DNA of 64,000 nucleotides from Arthrobacter sp. AZCC_0090 (GTDB lineage: Bacteria > Actinomycetota > Actinomycetes > Actinomycetales > Micrococcaceae): the NCBI RefSeq assembly GCF_014207375.1, contig NZ_JACHEE010000005.1:62001-126000 (forward strand), in the 5' to 3' direction. The notes beneath the pieces were generated by a model. It was not told the DNA's origin, did no database searches, and saw only the letters and a list, made by a program, of their open reading frames with translations. The translations under genes and the position numbers were made by a program. Each line of letters opens with the position of its first letter. Within the stretch, counting starts at the first letter, position 1. This document shows positions 26,446 to 35,033 of this stretch, in pieces.

Positions 26446-27717
26446 CTAGGGCACGGGGTGAACGGAGTCGTACTCGAGGAAGCCGCGCTGCCGGCGGGCC
26501 ACGAGCCAGGCCAACATCGCGCACAGCACACCGCCAAGAAGCAGCACCCAGCCTTCACTGAGTGCTTTGGTGACGCCACCAGCGAGCATGTCCCCCACGC
26601 GCGGACCTCCGGCAACCACCACGATGAACACGCCTTGCAACCGTCCCCGCATGTGGTCCGGAGTGGCCGATTGCAGGATGGTGGTGCGGAAAACCGCGCT
26701 GACGGAGTCCGAGATGCCGGCGAAAGCACAACAGATGGCGGCAGGGATGATCCAAGGCGTCACGCCGTCACGCCCGGCATCGCCCGCGAGGACCACCACC
26801 AGGCCGAAGGCGGCGATGGACAAGCCCCAACCCGAGACTGACCACACCACCGCGCTGCCCTGGCGCCTCACCCTTCCCAAAGGTCCGGAGAACAGTCCCG
26901 CAAGGAAGGCGCCCACAGCTACGGAGGCAAGCAGCACGCCCACAGTGGTGTCACCACCCCCGATCATGGTGGCGCCGATGGCCGGCATGAGGGCGCGCGG
27001 CTGGGCGCAGATCATCGCGATGAGGTCGATGATGAAGGTCATGCGGAGGTTGGGCCGGGTGCCCAGGAAGCGGAAGCCCTCGACGACGGAGCGCAGGCCG
27101 GGTGCCGACGCGTTCTCGCCTGCGGGCAGAGGCGGAAGCTTGAATAGGCTCCACAGTGCGAAGGCAAAGCTGACGGCATCGATGGTGTAGGTCCAGCCAA
27201 AACCGCTCGACGCAACCAGCACACCAGCCAGCAAGGGGCCCGCCGTCATGGAAATGCCCATGTTGAGCATGCTCAGCGCGTTGGCCGCGGGCAGTAGCTC
27301 CTTGCGGACCAGCAAGGGAATAATGGCGCTGCGTGCGGGCCCGTTGATGCCTTGCGCTCCGCTTTGGATCGCAACGAGCGCAAACAAGATCCAGACATTG
27401 TTGAGTTGGAACCACGCTTGGAGTGCGAGGGCAACGCTGCAGGCCCACAAAACGAGGGAAGACGCGATCGCGACTTTCCGGCGGTCGTAGGCATCGGAAA
27501 TGGCACCACCGAACAAGCCGGCGATCACCAGTGGAACCAGGGCAAAGACGCTGAGCAGGCCTACGTAGAGGCTCTGCTGGGTGATGCTGTAGACCTCGAG
27601 GCTGACGGCAACGAGCGTCAACTGGGATCCGATCATGGACACGGAAGACCCGAGCCACAAACGGCGGAATGCAGGGCTTTCGCGAAGGGGAGTCATGTCA
27701 GCGAGGAGTTTTGCCAC
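26446..27717 (-). CDS. MFS transporter (EntS-like MFS_3 group)
   Basis: The 423-residue protein has about 12 helices and begins SPAFRRLWLGSSVSMIGSQLT. It contains GGAISDAYDRRKV between helices 2 and 3, a layout typical of the EntS/MFS_3 exporters of siderophores, macrolides or lipids. It lies upstream of htpX on the same strand, with 133 bases between, close to iron genes but with no siderophore synthesis genes nearby. The substrate is unknown. Confidence 0.8.
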   Translation of the reverse strand: MAKLLADMTPLRESPAFRRLWLGSSVSMIGSQLTLVAVSLEVYSITQQSLYVGLLSVFALVPLVIAGLFGGAISDAYDRRKVAIASSLVLWACSVALALQAWFQLNNVWILFALVAIQSGAQGINGPARSAIIPLLVRKELLPAANALSMLNMGISMTAGPLLAGVLVASSGFGWTYTIDAVSFAFALWSLFKLPPLPAGENASAPGLRSVVEGFRFLGTRPNLRMTFIIDLIAMICAQPRALMPAIGATMIGGGDTTVGVLLASVAVGAFLAGLFSGPLGRVRRQGSAVVWSVSGWGLSIAAFGLVVVLAGDAGRDGVTPWIIPAAICCAFAGISDSVSAVFRTTILQSATPDHMRGRLQGVFIVVVAGGPRVGDMLAGGVTKALSEGWVLLLGGVLCAMLAWLVARRQRGFLEYDSVHPVP

Positions 27718-27830
27718 CGTCCAACCCTACCCATCAGCGCGTTCGCCGACCCGGAGGCGAAGCGTCCCCCTTTCCGGAAGCGACGCGTCAGCCCGCCGGC
27801 GGTGCCCCGTGCTTGGTAGGGTCCGGAGTT

Positions 27831-28613
27831 GTGAAAGGAACCGGTTTGGGTTTGGGTTTGGAGCGGCGTCTCCTGTTCCGTTCGGGAATCTGGGAAATCG
27901 CGCGTCCGCGCACCCCCCTCACCGAGGGACATGTCCTTATCCGGCTCAGCGACCCGGCCACGCCGTTCGAGTCCGCTTCCGCGTCCGACTGGTTGTTTTG
28001 CCACACCGTCGCCCGCCACGCCTTGTCAGAGGTCCTCGGAAGTACCCGTTGCGCCCTCATGTTCGCGCATCGTTGGCACCCCCTCGGTGCCGCGATCGGC
28101 GAGCCGGTTGCCGAATCTTCCACGCCGACCTTCCATTTGTTCGGGCGTTGGGACGGAGAGCGTACGACGCCGGGAGGGCAGCTTGGGCTACCGGCCCACC
28201 GCCGTGTTGCTCCTGGACCATTGGTAGAACTCGACATCCGAATGCGGGGCGCCTTGCGCAGGGCAGCACAGTCGTCCTCGACGTCTGGGGCTCCCCTTGA
28301 ACTGTTGCCCGCTCCGTTTCCGAGGGTCCGGAGCGGGGTCCCCGTTCACCCAGCCGGCGTCCGCCATACTGTGCTGGCTCCTGAGCCGGCTGTCGCTTCG
28401 ATTGCTGACCTGACGCCGTCGGCCGTTCTTGCCCTGGGTGCAGCGGTGGAGCGCCTGCCTTCGGGAAGCGGAATCAGCGGATTCAGCTGTGTCGCCTCGG
28501 AAGGCGGCTCCGCCGGACTGGAGTTGCACGTGCTGGGACGCTCGGCCGCCGAAGCCGCCAATCCCCTCGAACGCCTGCTAAGTTCATCTGAAGTTAGCCT
28601 CGCCTTATTGTGA
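27831..28613 (+). CDS. Hypothetical protein upstream of the fur-katA operon
   Basis: The 260-residue protein reads from a GTG at 27831; GGAG is close upstream. The N-terminal half (LLFRSGIWEIARPRTPLTEGHVLIRL, then FAHRWHPLGAAIGEP and FHLFGRWDGE) faintly resembles HIT-type nucleotide-binding proteins, but no His-x-His-x-His triad is visible. The C-terminal half is Ser/Ala/Pro-rich and less regular. I do not assign a function. Its last codons overlap the palindromic operator of the following regulator gene. Confidence 0.6.
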   Translation: MKGTGLGLGLERRLLFRSGIWEIARPRTPLTEGHVLIRLSDPATPFESASASDWLFCHTVARHALSEVLGSTRCALMFAHRWHPLGAAIGEPVAESSTPTFHLFGRWDGERTTPGGQLGLPAHRRVAPGPLVELDIRMRGALRRAAQSSSTSGAPLELLPAPFPRVRSGVPVHPAGVRHTVLAPEPAVASIADLTPSAVLALGAAVERLPSGSGISGFSCVASEGGSAGLELHVLGRSAAEAANPLERLLSSSEVSLALL

Positions 28614-28628
28614 AGAACTCATAATAAG
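28604..28628. promoter_or_regulatory. Fur/PerR-type palindromic operator before the regulator-katA operon
   Basis: CTTATTGTGA (28604-28613) and TCATAATAAG (28619-28628) are near-perfect inverted arms around a five-base centre, with nine of ten positions symmetric. The A/T-rich form and the position 16 bases before the regulator ATG match autoregulated Fur-family boxes. It overlaps the stop codon of the upstream gene. Confidence 0.75.
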
Positions 28629-28643
28629 TGCTTCAATGGGGGT

Positions 28644-29135
28644 ATGGCAGATCACACGGCAGACCAGGAAGCGTGGGCTTCCGCCCTGCATTCCCACGGA
28701 CGCCGAGTGACCAAACAGCGTTTGGCGGTTCTCGCTGCCGTTCAGCACAACCCGCATTCCCCTGCCGAAGGCATCCTGGCTGCCGCGCGCAAGGATCTTC
28801 CCGAACTGACAGCGCAGTCTGTTTATGTGGTGCTGAGCGACCTCACGGACCTACAGATGCTGCGACGCTTCGAGCCGCCCCACTCCCCCGCGCTGTACGA
28901 GACGCGGGTGGGGGACAACCACCACCACGCCGTCTGCATCAGCTGCGGCCGGGTGGAGGACGTCGATTGCGCCGTAGGCCATGCTCCTTGCCTCACCCCG
29001 CACTGGGATGAGCACTCCAAACCCATGACCATCCAGATCGCAGATGTGCTGTACCAAGGCATCTGCCAGGACTGCCAGGCCAAACAACAGCTTCCTACTC
29101 AAACGCAAGTAACCCACGAAATAGGAGAACGATGA
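28644..29135 (+). CDS. Fur-family regulator (FurA/CatR/PerR type) of catalase
   Basis: This 163-residue Fur-family repressor has a winged helix with [14 protein letters not shown] and [18 protein letters not shown]. Metal ligands are visible in [12 protein letters not shown] (His93-95, Cys98, Cys101) and CQDC (Cys141, Cys144), the latter two pairs forming a structural zinc site. Its stop overlaps the catalase ATG (ATGA). The gene order furA/catR-katA is classic in actinobacteria for peroxide-sensing repression that is lifted when the metal-bound regulator is oxidised. The upstream palindrome is its likely site. Confidence 0.9.
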   Translation: MADHTADQEAWASALHSHGRRVTKQRLAVLAAVQHNPHSPAEGILAAARKDLPELTAQSVYVVLSDLTDLQMLRRFEPPHSPALYETRVGDNHHHAVCISCGRVEDVDCAVGHAPCLTPHWDEHSKPMTIQIADVLYQGICQDCQAKQQLPTQTQVTHEIGER

Positions 29136-30616
29136 CCGCGAACATTTCGACAACACAGTCGGGCGCACCCGTCACCTCGGATGCGCATTCCAAGTCCGTT
29201 GGCGCCGATGGTGCCATCATCCTGACCGACCACTACCTGGTGGAAAAGCTCGCACAGTTCAACCGCGAGCGCGTCCCGGAGCGTGTTGTCCACGCCAAGG
29301 GTGGCGGCGCTTTCGGTACTTTTAAGACTTCCTCGGACGTTTCGCAGTACACCAAGGCAGCCCTGTTCCAGCCCGGCGTCGAGACGGACATGCTCATCCG
29401 TTTCTCCTCCGTTGCAGGCGAGAACGGCTCCCCGGACACTTGGCGCGATCCCCGCGGTTTCGCCGTCAAGTTCTACACTTCCGAGGGCAACTACGACCTC
29501 GTGGGCAATAACACCCCGGTGTTCTTCATCCGCGACGGCATCAAGTTCCCGGACTTCATCCACTCCCAGAAGCGCCTCCCGGGCACCCACCTGCGCGACG
29601 CCGACATGCAGTGGGATTTCTGGACCCTCTCCCCCGAGTCCGCACACCAGGTCACCTGGCTCATGGGCGACCGTGGCCTGCCGGCCTCCTGGCGTGAAAT
29701 GCAGGGCTACGGCTCGCACACGTACCAGTGGATCAACGCCGAGGGCGAGCGCTTCTGGGTCAAGTACCACTTCAAGTCCAACCAGGGCGTCAAGACCATC
29801 ACCGGCGACCAGGCTGAAGAGCTTGCCGGCTCGGACGCGGACTTCTACATCCGCGACCTCCAGGAAAACATCGCTGCAGGCAACTTCCCGTCCTGGGAAC
29901 TGCACGTCCAGGTCATGCCCTACGAGGACGCCAAGACGTACCGCTTCAACCCGTTCGACCTCACCAAGGTGTGGCCGCACGCGGACTACCCGCTGATCCA
30001 CGTGGGCACCATGGAGCTCAACAAGAACCCGGAGAACTACTTCGCACAGATCGAGCAGGCCACCTTTGCGCCGTCGAACTTCGTTCCGGGTATCGCAGCC
30101 TCCCCTGACAAGATGCTGCAGGCCCGCATCTTCTCCTACGCTGACGCACACCGTTACCGGGTCGGCACCAACCACGCCCAGATCCCGGTGAACCAGCCGA
30201 AGAGCCAGGTCAACAACTACAGCCAGGACGGCGCGGGACGCTACCTGTTCAACGCTCCCTCGGTTCCGGTCTACGCGCCGAACTCCGTGGGCGGCCCGGC
30301 TGCCGTTGAACCGCAGAACCCGGCCGGTGGCTGGGAGAACGACGGCGAGCTGACGCTCTCCGCACACTCCCTGCACGCCGAGGACGGCGACTTCGTCCAG
30401 GCGGGCGCTCTTTACCGCGAGGTGTACGACGACGGCGCCAAGGCCCGTTTGCTGGACACCATCACGGGCGCTGTGGGCGGCGTCAAGAGCGCCGGCATCA
30501 AGGAACGCGCCATCCAGTACTGGACCAACGTCGACTCCGAACTCGGCGCCAAGCTCCGCGCCAACCTCGGTGCGGGCGAAGGCGAGTCGGCTGCAGAGGC
30601 AGCCAACAAGCTCTAA
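29132..30616 (+). CDS. katA: Monofunctional heme catalase
   Basis: The 494-residue clade-3-like small-subunit catalase has the distal His in [14 protein letters not shown], the Asn region in [15 protein letters not shown], and the proximal Tyr in [14 protein letters not shown]. It breaks down hydrogen peroxide in the cytoplasm. It is translationally coupled to the upstream Fur-type regulator and followed by a strong terminator, so the two form a closed bicistronic unit. Confidence 0.96.
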   Translation: MTANISTTQSGAPVTSDAHSKSVGADGAIILTDHYLVEKLAQFNRERVPERVVHAKGGGAFGTFKTSSDVSQYTKAALFQPGVETDMLIRFSSVAGENGSPDTWRDPRGFAVKFYTSEGNYDLVGNNTPVFFIRDGIKFPDFIHSQKRLPGTHLRDADMQWDFWTLSPESAHQVTWLMGDRGLPASWREMQGYGSHTYQWINAEGERFWVKYHFKSNQGVKTITGDQAEELAGSDADFYIRDLQENIAAGNFPSWELHVQVMPYEDAKTYRFNPFDLTKVWPHADYPLIHVGTMELNKNPENYFAQIEQATFAPSNFVPGIAASPDKMLQARIFSYADAHRYRVGTNHAQIPVNQPKSQVNNYSQDGAGRYLFNAPSVPVYAPNSVGGPAAVEPQNPAGGWENDGELTLSAHSLHAEDGDFVQAGALYREVYDDGAKARLLDTITGAVGGVKSAGIKERAIQYWTNVDSELGAKLRANLGAGEGESAAEAANKL

Positions 30617-30645
30617 CAACCGCCATCGGCCCCTGGCCACAACGA

Positions 30646-30680
30646 AACACCCCGCCACGGAACTTCCGTGGCGGGGTGTT
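30646..30680 (+). terminator. Terminator hairpin after katA
   Basis: A perfect inverted repeat (arms AACACCCCGCCACGG and CCGTGGCGGGGTGTT) lies 30 bases past the katA stop, followed by a short pyrimidine stretch. Confidence 0.88.
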
Positions 30681-30709
30681 CCACTTTCCGCCGGGACGGG
30701 GTTGCGCAC

Positions 30710-30715
30710 TATAGT
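30710..30715 (+). promoter_or_regulatory. TATAGT -10 box implying a leaderless mRNA
   Basis: TATAGT ends seven bases before the ATG at 30723, so transcription would begin at or next to the start codon. No Shine-Dalgarno sequence is present between them. Leaderless transcripts are common in actinobacteria. Confidence 0.5.
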
Positions 30716-30722
30716 CGTGTAA

Positions 30723-31916
30723 ATGAATTCGGGAATCATTTACCTCGTCGGCACATCCGGCCACCCTAACTTCGGCGACGAGTTCATTGCCGCTGCGTGG
30801 CTGAGACACCTCGCCGTGGCCCGGCCCGATGCCGATGTCTGGCTGGACAGCCCCCAGCCCGGCATGGCGCAGTTACTTTTTGAAGGCCTGCACCCCCGAC
30901 TGCGGGTCACCAATACGCTCTGGCGTCTGGTGCACGAGAACGCAGAACTGCCCGCCGAAGTGGCCGCGAAGAACATCCGCGATCGAGTCACAGGCCTCGG
31001 CACTCCGGCTTACGATCTGGGCATTCTCAAGATGCGGGAAGCCGAGTCGCTCCACCTCATCGGGGGCGGTTACGTCAATGAAACCTGGCCTCACCACGCC
31101 GGCTTGGTTGTCGGCATGAGGGCCGTCGGCGAATTGACCGGCGCCCGGCTTTTCGCCACCGGACAAGGCCTCATGCCGGCTCTGTCGCCGGCCTTCGAGG
31201 AAACGCCTCTGTTCGGGGGGTTCAGCTATGCCCGTGCACGGGACGAGCCTAGCGCGGCGACGTACGGACTGGACCTCGGCCTCGACGATGCCTTCCTCGG
31301 CGCCGAGGCGGAAGTCGCCCGGGCCGACGCGGCCCCGGGGCTATACGTGTGTATCCAGAACGACATGGTGGATCCCGGACGGTTCGAGTCAGCCGTAGAG
31401 CTGGCCCGCGCCGAAGTCGAGCGGGCCATCAGTGAGGGCATCGACGCCTATTACGTCGAGGCCATCCCAGGCTTTGACCGGACCGCCTACGAGCGCCTGG
31501 CGGACCTCATCCCGGAGGAACGATTCGTGCCGTTCCTCCATGTCTGGACGCACGGCCTGCCGCTCTCCGACCAGCAAACCTGGGTCACCAGCCGTTTCCA
31601 CCTCCACCTCTTGGCGGCAGCCGCCGGGGCGCGCGGCATTGCCGTGGGAATGAAGAAGGGCTACTACGATGTCAAACATGAATCAGTGACGGCGCTGGGC
31701 AGCGGATGGCCGCTGGCGCTGGACGGGGACAGCCCCGCCATGCCGACGCAGGCAGGTCCGATGGCGGCGAACCTGCCTGCACTCCTGGCCCGGAAGCGTT
31801 CCGAAGCAGAGAGCCTCTATCCGGCGGCCCCCGGCGAGCCGGCCCGGCCTGCCTCCAATACCGCCAAGCTTTTCAACCTTGCGTGGAGCGGAGTCCCACG
31901 CCGGTCCAGAGGCTAG
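30723..31916 (+). CDS. Polysaccharide pyruvyl transferase-family protein
   Basis: The 397-residue protein has the family opening (IIYLVGTSGHPNFGDEFIAAAWLRHL), the LHLIGGGYVNETW core loop, and the C-terminal substrate motif VTSRFHLHLLAAAAGARGIAVGM with its conserved Arg-His. Relatives (CsaB-like) add ketal pyruvate to cell-wall polysaccharides and S-layer anchors. No polysaccharide biosynthesis genes lie nearby, so the acceptor is unknown. It appears to be transcribed alone, possibly leaderless. Confidence 0.8.
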   Translation: MNSGIIYLVGTSGHPNFGDEFIAAAWLRHLAVARPDADVWLDSPQPGMAQLLFEGLHPRLRVTNTLWRLVHENAELPAEVAAKNIRDRVTGLGTPAYDLGILKMREAESLHLIGGGYVNETWPHHAGLVVGMRAVGELTGARLFATGQGLMPALSPAFEETPLFGGFSYARARDEPSAATYGLDLGLDDAFLGAEAEVARADAAPGLYVCIQNDMVDPGRFESAVELARAEVERAISEGIDAYYVEAIPGFDRTAYERLADLIPEERFVPFLHVWTHGLPLSDQQTWVTSRFHLHLLAAAAGARGIAVGMKKGYYDVKHESVTALGSGWPLALDGDSPAMPTQAGPMAANLPALLARKRSEAESLYPAAPGEPARPASNTAKLFNLAWSGVPRRSRG

Positions 31917-31934
31917 GGCTGGCCGGGTCTGCCC

Positions 31935-31980
31935 GCCACCGCGTCTACCGCTGACGCTGCGGCCGCGGCAGGGCGGTGGC
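31935..31980 (+). terminator. Possible terminator after the pyruvyl transferase gene
   Basis: GCCACCGC (31935-31942) pairs with GCGGTGGC (31973-31980), followed by CCTTCTTT. The stem is short with a large loop, so this is tentative. Confidence 0.35.
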
Positions 31981-32128
31981 CCTTCTTTGCGAGCTGGATC
32001 TGTTCGTAGACATGGATCCAGGGGTGTGCCTCTCCGGGGCGGGTTCCACGGAGAGTTTTCCACGGGGTTTTCCACATAGCCGACAATGACTCTGGCTAGC
32101 CCGGCCATGTCATCCATAGGATCCTTTC

Positions 32129-32764
32129 ATGAGCACATTTACCGGGATCCCCGCCGCCGCCATCGAGTTCTACGCCGAGCTTGAAGAGAACAACAACCGC
32201 GAATGGTGGCTGGCGCACAAGGACATCTACGACTCCGCTGTGAAAGAGCCATTGACGCTGTTACTGGAGGAGCTTGAGCCGCGGTTCGGGCCGGGGAAGA
32301 TTTTCCGCCCTCATAGAGATGTCCGATTCTCCCAAGACAAATCCCCGTACAAGACCGCACAGGGAGCTTTTGCTGCCGACAAGGAGGGTGTGGGCTTCTA
32401 CCTTCAGCTCAGTGCGGACGGGTTGCTGGTGGGCGGCGGATGCCACTCGCGCACCCCGGAGCAGATTGCCCGGTTCCGCGCCGCCACGGATGCCCCGGCC
32501 AGCGGAGAGGAACTCCAGAAAATCGTCGATGACATCGCCGCGGCCGGTTTCGCCGTGGAAGGCGAGAAACTCAAGACCGTGCCGCGCGGTTTCGACAAAG
32601 ACCATCCGCGTGCCGAGCTCCTGAAGCACAAATCCCTGTCTGCCGGCGTGACCCTGGGGGAACCGGAATGGATGTCTCAGCCCTCAGCCAAGGAAGAGAT
32701 CGCCCAGCGGTGGGAGGTACTGCGGCCGCTTGTGGATTGGGTCAACGAGCACGCAGCCCCCTAA
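32129..32764 (+). CDS. DUF2461 (TIGR02453) family protein
   Basis: This 211-residue protein has the family motif FRPHRDVRFSQDKSPYKT and the opening FYAELEENNNREWWLAHKD, both diagnostic for DUF2461. No catalytic role is established for the family. AGGATCCTTTC precedes the ATG. The stop codon is the first element of a degenerate 15-base tandem repeat, and the gene converges on the amino-acid permease gene. Confidence 0.88.
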   Translation: MSTFTGIPAAAIEFYAELEENNNREWWLAHKDIYDSAVKEPLTLLLEELEPRFGPGKIFRPHRDVRFSQDKSPYKTAQGAFAADKEGVGFYLQLSADGLLVGGGCHSRTPEQIARFRAATDAPASGEELQKIVDDIAAAGFAVEGEKLKTVPRGFDKDHPRAELLKHKSLSAGVTLGEPEWMSQPSAKEEIAQRWEVLRPLVDWVNEHAAP

Positions 32765-32821
32765 CCGTCGGAGCCGTAACCGTCGGAGCACTAACTGCTG
32801 GAGCCGTGACTGTGTGGAGGG
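32762..32821. repeat. Four degenerate 15-bp tandem repeats starting at a stop codon
   Basis: Units at 32762, 32777, 32792 and 32807 read TAACCGTCGGAGCCG, TAACCGTCGGAGCAC, TAACTGCTGGAGCCG and TGACTGTGTGGAGGG. The first TAA is the stop of the DUF2461 gene, and every later copy keeps TAA or TGA in the same frame. Confidence 0.8.
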
Positions 32822-32825
32822 ACAG

Positions 32826-32890
32826 ACGGCCCCCTCAAGACCTAGTGACGGGGTTCCCTGGGAACTGCGTCCTAAGCTCGAGGGGGCCGT
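32826..32890. other. 65-nt nested hairpin between convergent genes
   Basis: The outer arms ACGGCCCCCTC (32826-32836) and GAGGGGGCCGT (32880-32890) are perfect. Inside, GACG/CGTC and GTTCCC-T-GGGAAC (32853-32865) stack as a second stem. It lies between the ends of the DUF2461 gene and the permease gene. It may be a bidirectional terminator or a structured RNA; there is no T-run. Confidence 0.6.
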
Positions 32891-32923
32891 GAGTCCAGCG
32901 GCAGAAATCACACCGGTCGCGGG

Positions 32924-34504
32924 TCAGACCTTGCTGAGGCTGTCCTCGTCGTCGCTGGAGTCGCTGGAATAGCCGGAACCAGTTGAATCGCTCGGGTTGG
33001 TGCTGTTGCCGGAGACCGCGGCCTTCGCCGAGGCGAACTTCTCGTTCAGGCGGGAGTGGCGCTGGCCGTAGGCAAAGTAGATGGCGAGTCCGATTGCCAT
33101 CCAGATGGCGAAAAAGATCCAGGTTTCCACGGCCAGATTCGTCATCAGGTAGAGGCACAGCACGGCCGAAATCACCGGGAGCACCTTGCCGAACGGAACC
33201 CGGAAAGCCGGCTTCAGATCCGGGCGCTTCTTACGCAGGACCAGGATGCCCAGGCTCACCATGACGAAGGCGGAGAGCGTGCCGATGTTGATCATTTCCT
33301 CAAGGAGATCCACATTGGTCAGGCCGGCCACGATCGCCACGGCTGCACCACAAATAATCTGGAGACGGACCGGCGTCGAACGCTTGTCGCTCGTCTTGGA
33401 TAGCGAGCGCGGGAGCAAACCGTCGCGGCTCATGGCCAGGACCACGCGGGCCAAGCCCATGAGCAACACCATGATGACGGTGGTCAAACCGATCAGGGAA
33501 CCGAAGGCAATGACCTTGGCCGCATCGGTGTTTCCAACAGCCTCGAAAGCCGTGGTCAGGGTGGGGCTCTTGGCTTCTGCCAATTGCGTGTAGGACACCA
33601 TGCCGGTCAGGGCCAAGGAGACCAGGATGTAAAGCAGCGTCACGAGCGCCAGTCCGCCGAAGATGCCCCGGGGCAGGGTCTTCTGCGGATTCTTGACCTC
33701 TTCCGCGGATGTGGCAACCACGTCGAAGCCGATGAACGCAAAGAAGACCAAAGCTGCGCCGGCAAAAATGCCCAGTGTTCCGTACTGCGCCGGAACCGCA
33801 CCGGTGAGGAAGCCGAAGAAGGACTGCTTCATGACATCCGCACCGTCGGTGCCACCAGTAGGCTGCGATGCCGGGACAAAGGGCGTGTAGTTCGAGAATT
33901 TCACGTACGTGAAGCCCACGACGATGACGAACAGCACCACGGCGATCTTGATCAACGTGAAGATGTTGCCCACGCGGGCGGACAGCTTGGTGCCGAGCAC
34001 CAAGAGAACCGTGAAGATCGCGACAATGAGGAACGCGCCCCAGTAGAGGTCAACGCCTGCAATGTTCAGGGCCGGTGGCATATCTACGCCCATGAGTCCG
34101 AACACCTTGCTCAAGTAGATGCCCCAGTACTTGGCGATGACCGCGGCAGCAGTGAAGAGCTCAAGAATGAGGTTCCAGCCAATGATCCAGGCCAGGACTT
34201 CACCCATGGTGGCGTAGGTGAAAACGTAGGCGGACCCGGCGACCGGGATGGCGGTGGCGAATTCCGCGTAGCACATGATGGCCAGGGCGCACGTGACGGC
34301 TGCGACGGCGAAGGAAATCGTCACGGCAGGGCCGGCAAAGTTTGCGGCGGCCTTGGCGCCGACGGAGAAGATCCCGGCGCCGACAGCGACGGCAACGCCC
34401 ATGATCATCAGATCCCAGGTGCTGAGGGAACGCTTGAGCTTGCGTCCGGGTTCATCGGCGTCCGCAATGGACTGCTCGATTGACTTGGTCCGGAAGAGGT
34501 TCAT
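32924..34504 (-). CDS. APC-superfamily amino-acid permease (CAT/YfnA-like)
   Basis: The 526-residue protein has 12-13 membrane helices. The N-terminal signature LMIMGVAVAVGAGIFSVGAKAA and later FFAFIGFDVVATSAEEVKNPQ are typical of the cationic amino-acid transporter family. The C-terminal tail is Ser/Asp-rich (SSDSSDDEDSLSKV). I take the ATG at 34504 (MNLFRTKSIEQ); a GTG at 34516 adds four residues, and neither has a strong ribosome site. It probably imports basic or branched amino acids with protons. It is monocistronic. Confidence 0.88.
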   Translation of the reverse strand: MNLFRTKSIEQSIADADEPGRKLKRSLSTWDLMIMGVAVAVGAGIFSVGAKAAANFAGPAVTISFAVAAVTCALAIMCYAEFATAIPVAGSAYVFTYATMGEVLAWIIGWNLILELFTAAAVIAKYWGIYLSKVFGLMGVDMPPALNIAGVDLYWGAFLIVAIFTVLLVLGTKLSARVGNIFTLIKIAVVLFVIVVGFTYVKFSNYTPFVPASQPTGGTDGADVMKQSFFGFLTGAVPAQYGTLGIFAGAALVFFAFIGFDVVATSAEEVKNPQKTLPRGIFGGLALVTLLYILVSLALTGMVSYTQLAEAKSPTLTTAFEAVGNTDAAKVIAFGSLIGLTTVIMVLLMGLARVVLAMSRDGLLPRSLSKTSDKRSTPVRLQIICGAAVAIVAGLTNVDLLEEMINIGTLSAFVMVSLGILVLRKKRPDLKPAFRVPFGKVLPVISAVLCLYLMTNLAVETWIFFAIWMAIGLAIYFAYGQRHSRLNEKFASAKAAVSGNSTNPSDSTGSGYSSDSSDDEDSLSKV

Positions 34505-34572
34505 AGAAGAGTCCACAATCTTGATGGGGTGTTTGAAACAGACTCATCAAGGGTAGTGTCCAAGCAATGGAC

Positions 34573-34598
34573 TCTCACATTTGTCCCAAATCGTGAGA
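34573..34598. promoter_or_regulatory. Imperfect palindrome upstream of the permease gene
   Basis: TCTCACATTTG and CAAATCGTGAGA flank TCC; the arms pair fully apart from one bulged C. It lies about 70 bases before the permease start and 40 bases after the window's DUF779 gene end, and could be an operator or a terminator for either. Confidence 0.45.
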
Positions 34599-34616
34599 CG
34601 CGAGAACTGCTCAGCC

Positions 34617-35033
34617 TCAGAGTCTGGGGACGTCCCTGTCCATCAACGTGGAGCGGATGAGGAAGCGTTTGCCCTCCGGCGACTCCACTGAGAAGCCACT
34701 CCCCCGGCCAGCCACTACGTCCACCGTCAGGTGGGTGTGGGACCAGTAATTGAACTGTTCCCGGGACATCCAGAACTCCAAAGGCTGGGGCCCGTCATCG
34801 TCCCCTAAGTCGAAAAGGCCGAGCAAAACGTCCGAATCTCCTGTAATGAATTCCCCCGCCGGATAGCACATGGGCGAGGAACCGTCACAGCAACCACCGG
34901 ACTGGTGGAACATGAGCGGCCCATGCTGCTCCCATAACTTCTTGAGCAAGTCGATGGAATCGGCGGTGAGCGCCACCCGGGAAAAGTCTTCCCCGGGCAG
35001 CGTCACGGCGGCGTCAAGCCTGTTGCGAGGCAT
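34617..35033 (-). CDS. DUF779 family protein, partner of the aldehyde/alcohol oxidation genes
   Basis: The 138-residue protein contains MFHQSGGCCDGSSPMCYPAGEF and DVVAGRGSGFSVESPEGKRF, the hallmark of DUF779. This family regularly lies beside acetaldehyde dehydrogenase genes. The CC-x5-C cysteines suggest metal or redox binding. Its ATG overlaps the ADH stop by one base (TAATG), so it is translationally coupled. The biochemical role is unknown; a maturation or protective function for the dehydrogenases is possible. Confidence 0.87.
   Translation of the reverse strand: MPRNRLDAAVTLPGEDFSRVALTADSIDLLKKLWEQHGPLMFHQSGGCCDGSSPMCYPAGEFITGDSDVLLGLFDLGDDDGPQPLEFWMSREQFNYWSHTHLTVDVVAGRGSGFSVESPEGKRFLIRSTLMDRDVPRL

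Noticed and set aside
29099..30739. 546-codon open frame opposite katA
   Set aside because: It is the complement of a highly conserved catalase gene; in high-GC DNA long antisense frames are expected. Its protein has no recognisable domain.
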